DNA of 64,000 nucleotides. It comes from Neurospora intermedia. Lineage: Eukaryota > Ascomycota > Sordariomycetes > Sordariales > Sordariaceae. A model generated the notes under the pieces. It was not told where the DNA came from. It made no database searches and was given only the letters and a program-made list of their open reading frames with translations. Below, piece after piece: positions 33,905 to 45,340 of this stretch (its first letter is position 1; each line of letters opens with the position of its first letter). The DNA lies in the NCBI GenBank assembly GCA_037102815.1, contig BTPP01000003.1:558001-622000 (forward strand), written 5' to 3'. The translations under genes were made by a program, and so were the position numbers.

Positions 33905-35176
33905 ATGTCCCGGTCGTCTGTCAATGGAGCCAACGGCAAATCACTACTTTCCGCACCAGCGTCACCCCGATCATCCACGGGAGCTCTTTCGCGAATGAAT
34001 TCCACGATACGCGCCGTCTCCAGCTTCGACGACAGGATATCAGAGGACTCGAGTACCGATACGGTTCCTACTTCCAATACAGCTTCGCAAAACTCGACTC
34101 TTTCCAGCTCAGTAAACAGCTCTGTCAGCATGGGTTCCGCCTCCCAAGACCAATTGAAGCTACAGAAAGGAGAGAGCAAGACGCCTGCACCTACTGTAAA
34201 GCTGAGACCCAGTCCGTCGTTCAACAATCTATCAGAAAAGTCGGTATCTAGTTTGGATGTACCAAGGAGGCTAGGCACAAAATCAAGCTTCGAGCTCCCA
34301 AATCGAGACAGCAGCTTGAACGCGACAGCACCACCACAGAGTCCCATGTCAGACAACGGGGGATCCAGCATGCAGGAAACAATAAGCGCCACTGAGGCCA
34401 ACCTGGCCGGGGGATGGGACTCGACGATCGGGAAAGCCGGGCTAGGCAAGACAGGGCGCGTCATCAACAAACTGGTGTCCGACAACGAGACGCTGAAGCG
34501 CGACATTCAAATCGAAAGGTTACGGGCCGAAGAGTCGAAAAACGCAGCGAAACTGTTGGAAGACAAACTCGAGCGCATAGTCGCAGATTATGAAAGCCGA
34601 TTACTAGAGGCTAACGTAACAAAGACACTCCTGGCGCGTAAGGAACGACAGGTAGCTAGCCTACAAGAGACTGTCGACCTGGAGCGGAAGCGGGCCATGG
34701 ACGCAGGCGAGCGTGAGCGGACGTGGAAGGATGAGATGGAACGTGTGAAGGCCGATGCCAAGAAACAAGTCGACGAAGCAACCAACCTCGCAGCTCTTAT
34801 GGAGGGCCGTTATAACGCCATCAGCAGCCATTGGAAGGAACAAGGAGAGGAAGTGAAGCGAACAGTGGCCAAGATGCGAACCGAGATCGCCAGTCTCCTA
34901 GAGGAGAGGCGGCGGGATGACGACCGGATAAATACGCTACGCGATTTATGTGACCAACAGGATGGAAACATACGCGAGTTGAGGAAACAGAAGGAGGACA
35001 TAGCTGCGCAGTTTGAACGGTACAAGATCGCGCAGGACGAGTCGCTAAAGGACATCAAAGCCAAAGCAAGACAAAGGGAACTTGAACAGGAAAGGACACT
35101 TCAGGAAACCAAGGAGGTGTTGGATAAGCTGAAGTGGGCACTCAGTGTCAAGGAGAAAATTGAGTGGGCTCAGTAG
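33905..35176 (+). CDS. She3-like coiled-coil protein (SWI5-dependent HO expression 3 family)
   Basis: An intronless frame of 423 residues from the ATG at 33905 (MSRSSVNGANG); the frame is open further upstream only to a GTG at 33833. Residues 1-170 are Ser/Thr/Pro-rich and disordered. From about residue 170 the family-typical block GKAGLGKTGRVINKLVSDNE leads into a coiled coil that runs to the C-terminus (LKRDIQIERLRAEESKNAAK, then SRLLEANVTKTLLARKERQV). It ends ALSVKEKIEWAQ. In yeast She3 links Myo4 to She2-bound mRNA; in filamentous fungi the coiled-coil region is conserved but transport partners are largely uncharacterised. The MITE lies about 830 bp upstream of the start. Confidence 0.85.
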   Translation: MSRSSVNGANGKSLLSAPASPRSSTGALSRMNSTIRAVSSFDDRISEDSSTDTVPTSNTASQNSTLSSSVNSSVSMGSASQDQLKLQKGESKTPAPTVKLRPSPSFNNLSEKSVSSLDVPRRLGTKSSFELPNRDSSLNATAPPQSPMSDNGGSSMQETISATEANLAGGWDSTIGKAGLGKTGRVINKLVSDNETLKRDIQIERLRAEESKNAAKLLEDKLERIVADYESRLLEANVTKTLLARKERQVASLQETVDLERKRAMDAGERERTWKDEMERVKADAKKQVDEATNLAALMEGRYNAISSHWKEQGEEVKRTVAKMRTEIASLLEERRRDDDRINTLRDLCDQQDGNIRELRKQKEDIAAQFERYKIAQDESLKDIKAKARQRELEQERTLQETKEVLDKLKWALSVKEKIEWAQ

Positions 35177-36404
35177 CCACAGGGTAGTCTACAGCGCTGT
35201 CGGCTTCTGTGTTTCCACACGCAAAGCTTGAGCTTCCCTGAAGACGATGGTCAATTGACGTCCCCTAATCCCATGGCTGAAATCAGCCTTTGAAGCTGTC
35301 TCGTTGCTTGCTATCAAGCTGCGCACCTGGCGAGCAATCATCCCTTGCTCCTTATGGCCACAGCACACCTAGGAGCCCCCAGTGGTCTTAATCCATGAGA
35401 GTGAGACAGGTGTCCCGCTGCAGTACTTACAATATTAACACGAACTCAAGGTATCAGATGAGAAAGGCAGTCATGGAAAGATTTTTGTCTGGATACTGTA
35501 CCCTATTTCGGTTGTCGACACTACATGTCTTCTACTTTCTACCTCCCTTTTCAAGCATCATAGTTATTGGGATTATGGAGTTTCAAGGAGCTTGGGAACT
35601 CAGCAGGAACTCTTTTGGGACCGATGGAATGGCGCATATACTGGCACTTAAGGAAAGATTGTATCATTACAGGGAGGTGTGGAAACCCGTCATCTACTTC
35701 TTTACTTTTTGTTCTGTTTTCTTGCTACCAACTTGAGGTCAATTCCCCCCCCCCCCCCCCCCCCCCCCAGGATGAATGCATTGAATTTGCCCGCCTGGTT
35801 TCCCTTTAGTCTTCGTTTCAACTTTCGCTTCATCCTTCTGATTAGGTACATGAATCAATGATACACCGGAAGGGGCTAATTGATTCTGGAAGCTGAGGTG
35901 GGTGCCTACCTTTGGCCCGAATGCGATATATTCTTCCCCCATCTGCTTGTTGATGTCTACCGCTGAAATGGAAGTCATCAATCCCGAGCGTTTTCAAATT
36001 GTCTGATTCCTTCGCTGGAAGGTTCGCATCACCCATGGACTCCATTAGGTCGAAATGTTGTTGTCGAGTAGGTACCCCTGATTTTCCCGTCACGCCCATG
36101 GTACCTACCCTCAGCAGCTGTATCGCTCTTGCCATAGCAAACAAGTCATGTCCACTCGACAATCTTTCTCCCACCTTCCATCCAATACTCTTTTAATTGC
36201 TGTCCGTTTGTTATAACTTCTGCACCGCTTTCCCCGCCATGCCGAATCATTGATCTATCACCCACCCCTCATAAAGCGGGAATCCCAACATTGCTCAACC
36301 GCGAATACACTTTCACTAATCGAGTGAGAGGCCAAGTTACTTTCACATCTGACTTCTCTCCAGTCTTCAAACGCCAGGTGACCGTCAAGCCAGCCCCGAA
36401 CATC
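35177..36404. other. Spacer with a 24-nt C homopolymer
   Basis: About 1.2 kb without a supportable gene; contains the C24 tract and the leader of the next gene. Confidence 0.55.
35745..35768. repeat. Poly-C tract, 24 nt
   Basis: An uninterrupted run of 24 C. Its exact length in the genome is likely to vary and could be misassembled. Confidence 0.9.
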
Positions 36405-39165
36405 ATGGCTGCACCTTCTCCCCCTCCATTCAGAAATGGCAGTTCCAGCAAGCCGATACCTAATGAGCTGAAGCAATACTACTTGTGTTCCGCGTGGAAG
36501 TTCACGGACCGCGCAGTTGACCATCTGATTGCCAAACTGAGAGACGAGAAAGTCGTGAGTTACTACTTCCCAAACCCAGATGTACCCCAAACTTCACCAA
36601 GCTGACATTGAGATTCTTGAAATCTAGCAAGATGCAGATTTCAGTTGGGAGCCCAAGTACGGATGGATCAAGACAATCTCTCCAGCCAGCAAGGAAACCG
36701 AGATACGAAAGTTTTGGCAAGAGCTTGTGACAGAGGTCGAACAAGACGCCTATGAACGTGCCGAGGACAACATCATTCAGTACAACTTCACGCTCAAGGT
36801 AGGCCAATTTCCAAGTCCCCAGGACGCACAAAGTGCCGCGGGCTGAATTTTTTTCATAGCACGGGTTCAAGGACGAGATGATCGAGTACCCAGATGGTCT
36901 TTCCGAATCCAGCGATGGCGATGCCCGTAACCCTAGCATCAATGACTCCGAGGATATCGCAACGCACAATACCTTTCCTCCACAGTTCAGTAACCGATTC
37001 CCTAGCCTTGGGACCTGGACCAAGCTCGAGGAAGAGGACCCGTCTCTCACGATTCAACGCGTCTTCAACGAAGATGACCGACTCCAGCTTCAGCAAGATA
37101 CCGGGGTTGAGATTTCATACGATCTGGGAAAGATTGTGTACCTTGGTGCAGAAAGCCAAGATAGAATCAAGAAGGCCAAGGAGAAACTGGATGTCCTGCT
37201 AGAATCTATAGTAAGTCCTTCAGATACTCAATCAGTCCACCATGTTTCCAGTATTAACGTGTCCATAGACCGCCCCCGTACCTGATGTCCAATTTCTTCT
37301 CTACAACGAAGGCTACAAGGACCCGGTGCTCAACGACTCCAAGTTTGACATCCGATATCTCGCCAACATCGACCCCAAGCTCCCGTCTACAACTCTTTTG
37401 GATCCGATCTTATTTCCAGATTTACCTCAAGAGTATGCTCGCATGTACCACGTTGGAAGTTCTATTCGACTCTGTCCATACAACTCCGTACTACGCGCAC
37501 ACTCGTCTCTATTCGGCCCTGAGATTTTGAACAGAGAGCGGACGAAGAATGATCTGTTGGTGCCGCGTCCTGTTCTCACAACAAAGTCGGAAAGGGCCTT
37601 GATTGACATATCTACTGCCTCCATCGATGGACTAGCTGGCCCTATTCTCAACGAAAATGCGATTGATCAAAGGCTGAACGTCAATGACTGGTTGAATGAT
37701 ATTCCCGAAGGCTTAAATACAGTACCGACACAGGATACCCTTGCGTCGAGACCTGCCACGCCTGGTTTAGCGGTTCTGGTGCCAACTATCTCTTGGGATA
37801 TGCCCGCCCTTATCCCGACACAAGGCACCAAGTTATCAGACAAAGTCGAATCAATCAAAGCAGACATAGAGAGGAGCACCCTCAAGGGTGAATCTCTGAG
37901 CTTTGACCAAGAAAAGAAGCAGAAGAGCATTCAACAAGTCCTTCAAGCTGTGCCCAGATTTCTTGAAAACGGCCCATATCTGAGGGGGGAAGTCACCGTT
38001 TCGGCAGACTTTGGGCGTATACTCATTCCCGAGCTCGCAACAAATGCTACAGCTTTCAACGGCAGGAACACCAGGAGTAATGGGTGGAAGAGGAGGGATC
38101 TGATGTTGACACTGCATCATATCAAGCCTGGAACCGCAGGTCAGGAGTCTCTCGTTGCCGGCAATATTTGCTTCACGAAGATTCTGAGCACACACGGCTC
38201 AGATTTGGAGGGCTTGATCAATACCAAGGATGAGAGAACAATCAAGCGTCTGTGGCAAAAAGCTCCCTCAAGGTGCTGGACGGTGTATTCCTTTTCCTGT
38301 CGGCTGACTGGCAAAACCCCTGACCAGTTTCTTGTGGAGATTACGGACTGTGGCAGCGACTCCTTCTCATACACGATTCGAGGGCTGACTGAGCCTGGAT
38401 GTTCCCAGAAGTTGATTTATGTCAACGCAGTGTTACGCAACTAGGATTTGCGTATCACGCGGACCGTTCATTCGCCGTTGCTAGAATGTCGACATGGGAA
38501 GTTTGCCAAAGCGCTACTAGAGTCACTGAAAATCCTGTAAGTCATGACTTCATCCATCACAAACTTGACAACTCACTAACTTAGCTTCCAGGGAACGCAA
38601 GCCAGACGACAAGGGCAGCATCAATTTGAGCTTCAATGTCGATTCTCGCTTCAAGACAGCAATCACATCTGTCCGCGTACTTTCCAAGTGGCGCCATCTG
38701 AGCCAGGATGAAAGAAGTGCTCTTGACATCACCGAGGTTGAACAACTAGAGATCAACTACGCCCCTCCCGGGATGCCAACTTCCACAGGAGAAGCGCACT
38801 CGTGGGAGCCTCAGACTCATGGAAGAGTATGTAAGGGGGGGGAACAACGTTGGTATGAAGCATCTGTCTCGTCGCTCAATCTTGAAAAACTCCTAGCGAA
38901 GAACAAGTCATTGAAGATAGGAGAAAGAGAAGAATGGTCTCAATCAGACCTAAGGCAAAATGGTATCTTGGAAAGCCTCTGTTGCCCTGCCCTCCAGATG
39001 TTGAAGTATATGGATCAAGTTGGGGGAATGGAGAACAACCACCAAGAAGGGAAGCCTGGAACTGCTGTCAAGAGGGCCAACGAGCGCCCAAGGATTGTGC
39101 CACGCTATGAAGCTTCCGGACAGGGACAATGGATTCAGCAAGGCAAAGCAGGTGGAGGATGGTAA
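36405..39165 (+). CDS. Unrecognised conserved fungal protein with an in-frame TAG, candidate for stop-to-Trp editing
   Basis: Exons 36405-36554, 36628-36798, 36860-37210, 37269-38536 and 38592-39165. The first three introns are conventional. The start ACATCATGGCT has a good context. Exon 4 reads to a TAG at 38442-38444, giving 615 residues. Past this stop the same frame stays open and protein-like (DLRITRTVHSPLLECRHGKF, then AKALLESLKI). It then meets a 55-nt intron (38537-38591, GTAAGT donor, CACTAAC branch) that joins in phase to another 191 codons (SFNVDSRFKTAITSVRVLSK, then WRHLSQDERSALDITEVEQL). With TGG instead of TAG the protein would be 837 residues with Trp616 in a LRN-W-DLRI context. 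I do not recognise the family. Residues about 180-225 (LQQDTGVEISYDLGKIVYLG) resemble a KH-like RNA-binding fold, but this is a guess. The alternative to editing is a recent nonsense mutation. Confidence 0.8.
38430..38458 (+). other. Hairpin presenting the TAG stop in a 7-nt anticodon-like loop
   Basis: GTGTTACGCAA (38430-38440) pairs with TTGCGTATCAC (38448-38458): ten Watson-Crick pairs with one T/T mismatch. The loop is CTAGGAT (38441-38447). The A of TAG (38443) is the third loop base and follows a T, the same position and neighbour as A34 after U33 in a tRNA anticodon loop. The hairpin is seen directly; its editing role is inferred. Confidence 0.85.
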
Positions 39166-39444
39166 GATGTGCCAAACGTCAAGCTTGGCATTGACATTGA
39201 GCTCCAACACCAACATCACAAGCGGAGATGAAATTTGGTTCACCAAGAAACCAGGAGTGGGAGTAAGATGAAGTGGTGCTTTGAGGAACGTGCGGGTTAC
39301 AGAAGGTTATTAGGTGCGAGGGTGTGGAAGAATTTGGAGACAGATTGGCCTTTGTGCTTACCTCTAAGCTTCACAAACCATACTCTGGGTCCCATGTAAA
39401 GATAGTCACTGCGTCATCTTGCAACAATTAATAACAAGTCTGAT

Positions 39445-40526
39445 TCAACAGAGAACCCAGTCTCCCCAAACAGAAATATGACACGACGTTATATTGAGCA
39501 AGGAATCGTACCGGGAGCGGATGTTCTCCGCCATAACTGGCGCCGTGACAGTCCTAAAAGCGCTGATGGACTCGATGCCGAACTTCGAGGACTCGCGAAA
39601 CACGGTTTCGTTCATGGCGTTGAATTGTAGCTCGTAGCGCACGCGGTAGGAGCCCGCAAACATGTTGAGTGGGACGGTCATGCACAAGGTCACGAGCGCG
39701 AGCTTCCAGTCGTAGATGAAGAAGAGAGTTGATCAAGCGCCGATGAGCGTAAAGACGCCGATGATGACCACTATCAGGTTCAGTTCCAATAGCTCCATGG
39801 GGGACTTGATGTTGCTTTGTAGGGCGGGCGGTCAGTTGGTCGTCCGAGTTGTCGAAGAAGGACGTCTTCTGGCTCATGAAGGACTCGAAACATTGGGATA
39901 CTTTTCAGCAACTCGAGTCTCAGCACAACAAGATGTCACCATACGAATGAAAGCAAAGGCTTTGGTCGCAATGAATCCAGCCCTCCCCTCAGCTTCTTTC
40001 TCCTTTTTCTACCTTTTCTTTTATGCCCTTCCTTGTTTATAAACGGCAGCATGACAGCGATGACCAGCACGATAAAGAGCATCGAAGACGCGACCAACGC
40101 CAAGGACCAGCTGTACGTAAAAAGCCACAACGACAGCGGCTATGATCATAGCCGTGTACTCCAAAAAAAAACGTGTCCATCTTCTCCGAGACACTGATCT
40201 GCTGTGTTGGCGGTCGAGATGTGATGGTGCTCGCGGCGGCCCCGGGACGGCATCGAGTCATCTGAGCACGTCTGCGCAAAGAGCGAGCGTAGGTAGTGCA
40301 GCCGGATGTCGGCCGACATGCGGATACGGATGCCAATCCACCGGTGAAGCAGAACTTGTTGACGTAGTTGAGCCTGAAGCGGGCGATACCGGTTGAGTAA
40401 GCACAGTGGTTGAAGGTCGCCTGAGTCCCGGTGTCGCCGTTGAAGCTCCCGATCAGCTAGCTGGTCGAAAACGACGTTCATCAGCACCATGGTGACGCCG
40501 ACAATTAGACTAGGGGATAATCCCAT
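39445..40526 (-). pseudogene. Degraded ABC-B (multidrug/MDR type) transporter
   Basis: On the minus strand, fragments in shifting frames match the two membrane domains of a full-size fungal ABC-B exporter in the right order. From 40526 down: RMSADIRLHYLRSLFAQ and a STANT..ISEK-like segment, which is the first part of TMD1. Next comes SWSLALVASSMLFIVLVIAV (about 40110). After a gap follow SQKTSFFDNSDDQLTAR (about 39875) and VRYELQFNAMNETVFRESSK (about 39635), then ISAFRTVTAPVMAENIRSRY, which belong to TMD2. At least three frameshifts and stops separate the pieces. The first nucleotide-binding domain, which should lie between the membrane domains, is absent, and so is the second. This is an internally deleted, dead copy. 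Confidence 0.78.
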
Positions 40527-41487
40527 CTGGTGGCGTAGGTGAAAACACGCAGATACCTAGTCTTTGAGTGTGGCTTCTCTCTCTCGGGCTGTTGCTACTT
40601 CTGAGCCGCAGCCACCCACCACCTTGGGCGTGTTTGATGAGGAGACCGTTTCGACGGCATCGGTGCGTCAATTGCGTCGTTTTCCCGGGTTCTTCTGATG
40701 GGAGGTTCGAACCCATCGATGGCAGTGATGTCTTGTCCCTAGGTATCCAGGATAAGACAAGACAAGACAGTGTTACCATCTCTGGTTTGCTTGAGGCGCA
40801 AACGTTGGGTGTGACATGCCAGTTGAATCCAATCCATCTACGTATAGCTCGATAGAAGTACCTCTGAAACCTCGCGTAAGAGGCGAATTGAACGGAGAAG
40901 ACCGAGCGAACAATTCGAGCTATGGCGATATCTTTATGTGTTCACTGTGTTCAGTGATGTAGTAGACTGACAATATGCGGAACAGCGTGCAGTAAGAAGA
41001 ACCCAAGACAAACAACAACAAACAAAAGCCACCACAGCCTAGGCTGGACTACTCGACGACGATGCAGACGAGATGTGAAATTAAGGTTACAAACAGACGG
41101 TGACACATAGAATAAGGGTTTGTGGAGGAGAGTGGTTCGTCTGTGGAGGACGTTTGATGGTCATACACAGTCGAGATGCGGGATGAAAACGGGCAAGATG
41201 ATCCTGTGGCGTTTGTCAGTTGCAATGCTTGGAAGGCTGTGAGGAAGGATTTTCTTTCTCCTTCCCAACAGTCTCGATCTCTAGATGGCCAAGCGTTCAT
41301 AATGTAACAGTCCAAGTTAGCAAATAGAATGATCGAGGATTCGGCAAATGGAAGTTGTTATAGGATCTGGTTGGTTCCTGTGAGCCGAAAAACAGCAATA
41401 GCTCCGGAGTCATATTTACCAAAGAGTTCAATGCTCAGCATCTTAAGCATCATCAACAATGCTAGAAGGAAAAGGCCGTACAGCGTG

Positions 41488-41488
<1 letters not shown>

Positions 41489-41518
<30 letters not shown>
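41489..41518. repeat. Poly-T tract, 30 nt
   Basis: 30 consecutive T. It could be the A-tail of a minus-strand retroposed copy or plain slippage; no coding body is recognisable next to it. Confidence 0.9.
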
Positions 41519-41519
<1 letters not shown>

Positions 41520-41747
41520 TCGTCACGCCTGGCATGATACTTCATCATTCTTGCTCTTGAAGAGCTGGTGTGTTGATTCTGGTGATTCATTATTTCAGCC
41601 AGTATCCCATTATGCTAGTCTAATACGCGGTAAATTTCAGTTATTACTGACGGTCAGCTGCTCGTGCACTTACCTGTGCGCCTTCAGCAATTGACTATCG
41701 ACAACTATTTAAGGCACGTCCAAAACAAATGCTAGATCTCTAAACCC

Positions 41748-41773
41748 TTTTCTTCTTCTTCTTCTTCTTCTTC
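41748..41773. repeat. (CTT)n microsatellite
   Basis: About eight CTT units in a pyrimidine-rich stretch. Confidence 0.9.
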
Positions 41774-42357
41774 AAGGTACATCGACCTATTACTTCTCTT
41801 ATGAAAGCCTCATCCTCTGGGAATCAAGGGAGATAGTTTTGATAACACGTCGTGGGTCTTCCCACCATACTCCAAACATTATTCTCTAGTCCAGACTTTA
41901 TTTAAGATTGTGGAGATATGGAAATCTAGGTTTGTCTATAACGAAATTGATGAGACCTCTAGCCATAACCCTGGGGGCGATCAACCGACGGGGCAAGTGA
42001 AACAGTTCAATGCCAATCGTTGTGATTAAGAAAGGCCGTTTAGAGCCGTGATACAGATCTCGATGACTCAGAAACACATCGGAAAAAGTCCCTTAGGGAT
42101 ATATTTATCAAGAAGTTGCCTAGAAGTTAAGTTCAAAGGTGTGATGAAGACGCTTGGATGCGTGGTAAGTGTATACCCAAGGTCTGATGTACTGACCATA
42201 ACATGTTTGGTTTATTCTTTTGACCATTCGGTCAAGGTTTCAACAATTTTGTCAGGGACGATCCAGTGTCGCTCCGGACTCCCTGTTCAACCCGCAAATC
42301 GAAGCTTTCGCATGAGACATCATCGGCGTGCTCGTGAGGGGAAATGGTGATAGCTGG

Positions 42358-43300
42358 TTAGAGCGTATGCGTATGGTTACCTATGCCGGCTGAAGTTGAG
42401 TCAAGATAAATAGGATGGTTGACATCCATAACACAGCTCGGCCACAACGAGGTGGCCTCACACCTTGCTCCTGAGTCAGGTCTCATCCATTTGTGTCCTG
42501 AAGACCTTGAGAACCACATTTGCCGGTAGGTGGCTGGCTGTTGTTCATATATCGCGTCTGATAGAGCGACCCCTTCAATATCAATGAAGCCGCCATTGCG
42601 TCTGCTTTTGTCCACCAATCGCGACCAAATCTGATGATGCCTAGATTATCGAACAGTTCGAGCTTTCTATCCCGTCGTCTAGCAATTTTTGGTTTTCAAG
42701 CTCACCAGGTCACATTGAAGCGGAGAGGGCATGGGACCGTGGGTTTTCTTCCGGAGTTTCAGATAACGACAACCCGACCGGAGTACATACTGAATCGTAG
42801 TGCGGGCCGAGTGGAACTAGCACACCGCAAAATGGATCCATGATCGCTCTGACAATTGAACTCTTGCCCTAACCTTCTTGGGACTGTGGATTCCTTGGGC
42901 GCTAGAGGGAGGTTTAGGTGAGCAATGAAGGCCAAACAAAAGTTGAAGAGGGCCTGGAGAGGAGAACAAATGTCAAGGCATGAGCGGAATCACCGATGCA
43001 CAACGTCCAGAGGCATGTCCACTGGGGGCTCTCGGGTGACGCTGTTGAAGAATGTCTGGTGTAACCGTGATGGTCTCCCGATACTTGACACAGCCGTCAG
43101 CCGTAGAAGAACACGGGCATCTGGCCAGGACAGCACAGGATCATCTCGCAAGGTACGGGAACCTAACTCTGGTTCCCGGCTTTCGGCCATCATCCATCCT
43201 TCTGACTTCTGACCTAGTCTCACGAAGCTCGATGCTTCTCTGTTACTTGAGCCAGGGGACAGCGTCGATAGTGGCCGAAAGAGGATCAAGGGCACACAAG
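42358..43300 (-). pseudogene. Possible second ABC transporter relic (ABC-C type), very degraded
   Basis: On the minus strand, weak pieces recall ABC-C exporters: LHQTFFNSVTREPP (about 43060) resembles the start of a TMD2 cytoplasmic segment; QALFNFCLAFI lies about 100 nt further on; a Walker-A-like G-x-E-G-stop-GKSSIVRAI at about 42865; and NGGFIDIEGVALSD (about 42590), like the segment after Walker A. Frames change between them and the spacing is wrong, so deletions must be assumed. Single matches are weak; only the order supports the call. Confidence 0.3.
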
Positions 43301-45340
43301 AGGACGAATCGTTTGCGTCGGGTCCCTGAGCCCGGCTGCCGGCTGCAAGGTCAGCTTCCCAAGCGGTGGAGTGGTGCTAGCCAAAAAAGCATCGCGAATC
43401 TCGACGCTATTCCGTGTTGGTGACTAGCTGGGGGCCTGAAGCTGCACAACAGGCGAAAGATGTGCGGGATGCTCAGGGGTAAAAAGTGCAACCCTCGTCC
43501 AACCTCCACCGAGATAGCCGTCTCCGCCATCATGTCTACCACTCGTAGCGTCGCTCAGTGGCCTCGAATCATGATAGCCTCGGACCTGCAGCGTGCATGC
43601 GCCCTGCTGCTGTGCTTGTGCTTGTGTGCTTTGCGTGTGCAGTGAGCCGGGAGGGTGAGTGTGTGGGTGAGAGATGGAGATGCGGTGATCAGTTAACACG
43701 CACGGACCCGACCTGTTCCTCCGTCCGCCGTCCTCGTGTTTTCCAGCTTCCACTTCTAGATTAAATCATCCAATCTTGTGCGCTGTTGCCGATACTGTGT
43801 GGTGTCTTTGGTTCCACCGTTGGAGAGCCCAGATGCGTGTCTCTCATCGAAATTCTGGGGTCCCCAAAATCACCCAAATGACCGCCCGCGCCGCTGGGTG
43901 TCCTGGGAGTCCAGGCGAACTTCCAGGTGCTTCGCATATGATTTTTCTGGCTGCTATTTTGGACGGTTCCGTGATTGTTCCGTGCAGGACGCCAGTACCA
44001 GACCACGGGGGCCTGAGGGGCTCTAGGGGCATCGCCCGGAGCCCCCATCCACGCACGCACTCGCCTGTTCAACGCTAGAGGTAGCTCCTACCTTGGGAAC
44101 CCTGACGGGCAAGCAAAGTTCCACACCTCATGTTCGAGCGAGAGCATCCACTTTGGGCCCAAGGTGTGGATCCCCTTTCTACCTCAATGGGTGCTGCCGG
44201 GTCGGGTGTCAGTGAAGTGATAATAAAGTGGCAGGAACACAAACACGCCGAAAACCACGCCCATTGTTTGGCGAGCTGCAGCAGCTGCAGTCCGACAAGC
44301 CAGCAACCCAAATGTGAGTGGCAGTGAAAAGAAAACAAAAGCAACCTGGGCGGAAATCCATGCCAGAGGGACGGTACGCCCTGGTCGTCGACTAGTGTCG
44401 CGTAAGAATGCCGCCAGCGCGATCAAGGGATAGCGTCTCACTGCGTCCCCACCCGGTTTCCTAAATGGGACCCCTGGCAAACCACCAGAAAATCTCTCGT
44501 CACCCGGCCCGGGTACGCCCCACCACCAGTGCAACCGATGTGAGCCCGGCCCAGGTTACGCTCCCATGCTTCCATAACCTTTCCCAAATCCAATATACCG
44601 TCCCTGGGGTCCCATCCATTCCGTCTTTCATCCCACCTCCGTCACCTCTCTCCTTGCTCTTCAGTCTCAAAAAACAGACATCTCGTCCTGGCATCACCCT
44701 CTTGTCTCCTCCTTTCGACAGACCGTGTGCCGTCCATTCGTTTTCAACCCATACAGCAACCACAGAGCAAGCGGTTGCCCAATCAACAGACACCTTTCCG
44801 TCGAAATTAGAGCTATCACCAACTTACAAACAACAAGACTACACTCATTGGTCATCGTCGAACACCAAAAAAAACATCGCCTCGCATTTTTGCTCGACTT
44901 ACATAGCTGTTGCTCGGGATTCTTGGTGAACGATACGTCGATTTCGAACTCTCCATCGGTCTCAGCAGCATATCAACGTGCAGTGTTAAGGGCCAAACAA
45001 CCAAACAAGCACCGACCATCTCTCCCACTGTTACCGAACGGGACTCAACAGGCCTCTCCCGGCTTGCCACAGGACTTGGCTGTGCTTTCCCACAGATAAG
45101 ACCACGGATCTTCCATTGTCCCTCCGCATTATCTCAGGCATCTTCCTTGACCCCCGCAGTCAAGCTCTTGTCTTTATCAACACTTGTTCCGCCGCCATCG
45201 GAGATTGGATTGAGTGAAATCTTGAAGGTTCCGTTATCTGCAAGTTTTTCCGCATCGGAGGACAATTATCGACGACACTCGGCTGTCATTCGGAAGGAAT
45301 AGTGTCTTGAGTGATCACAAGCCAGTCGGCGACGCAAAAA
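43301..45340. other. Spacer and long leader of the gene at 45341
   Basis: About 2 kb. The last 600 bp are C-rich and carry several short upstream ATGs, so the gene at 45341 may have a long leader with uORFs. No separate gene is supported. Confidence 0.5.

Larger units (their letters stand above)
40527..42357. other. Spacer with long T and CTT tracts
   Basis: No supportable gene over 1.8 kb. It contains a 30-nt T run (41489-41518) and a CTT repeat (about 41748-41773). Frames are short and unrecognisable. Confidence 0.5.

Noticed and set aside
38429-38443. A 15-nt intron (GTGTTACGCAACTAG) removing the TAG
   Set aside because: It has GT..AG ends but is far too short to splice and has no room for a branch site.
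40680-40710. GGTTCGAACCC resembling a tRNA B box
   Set aside because: No A box or cloverleaf can be folded at the right distance on either strand; the motif is palindromic by chance.
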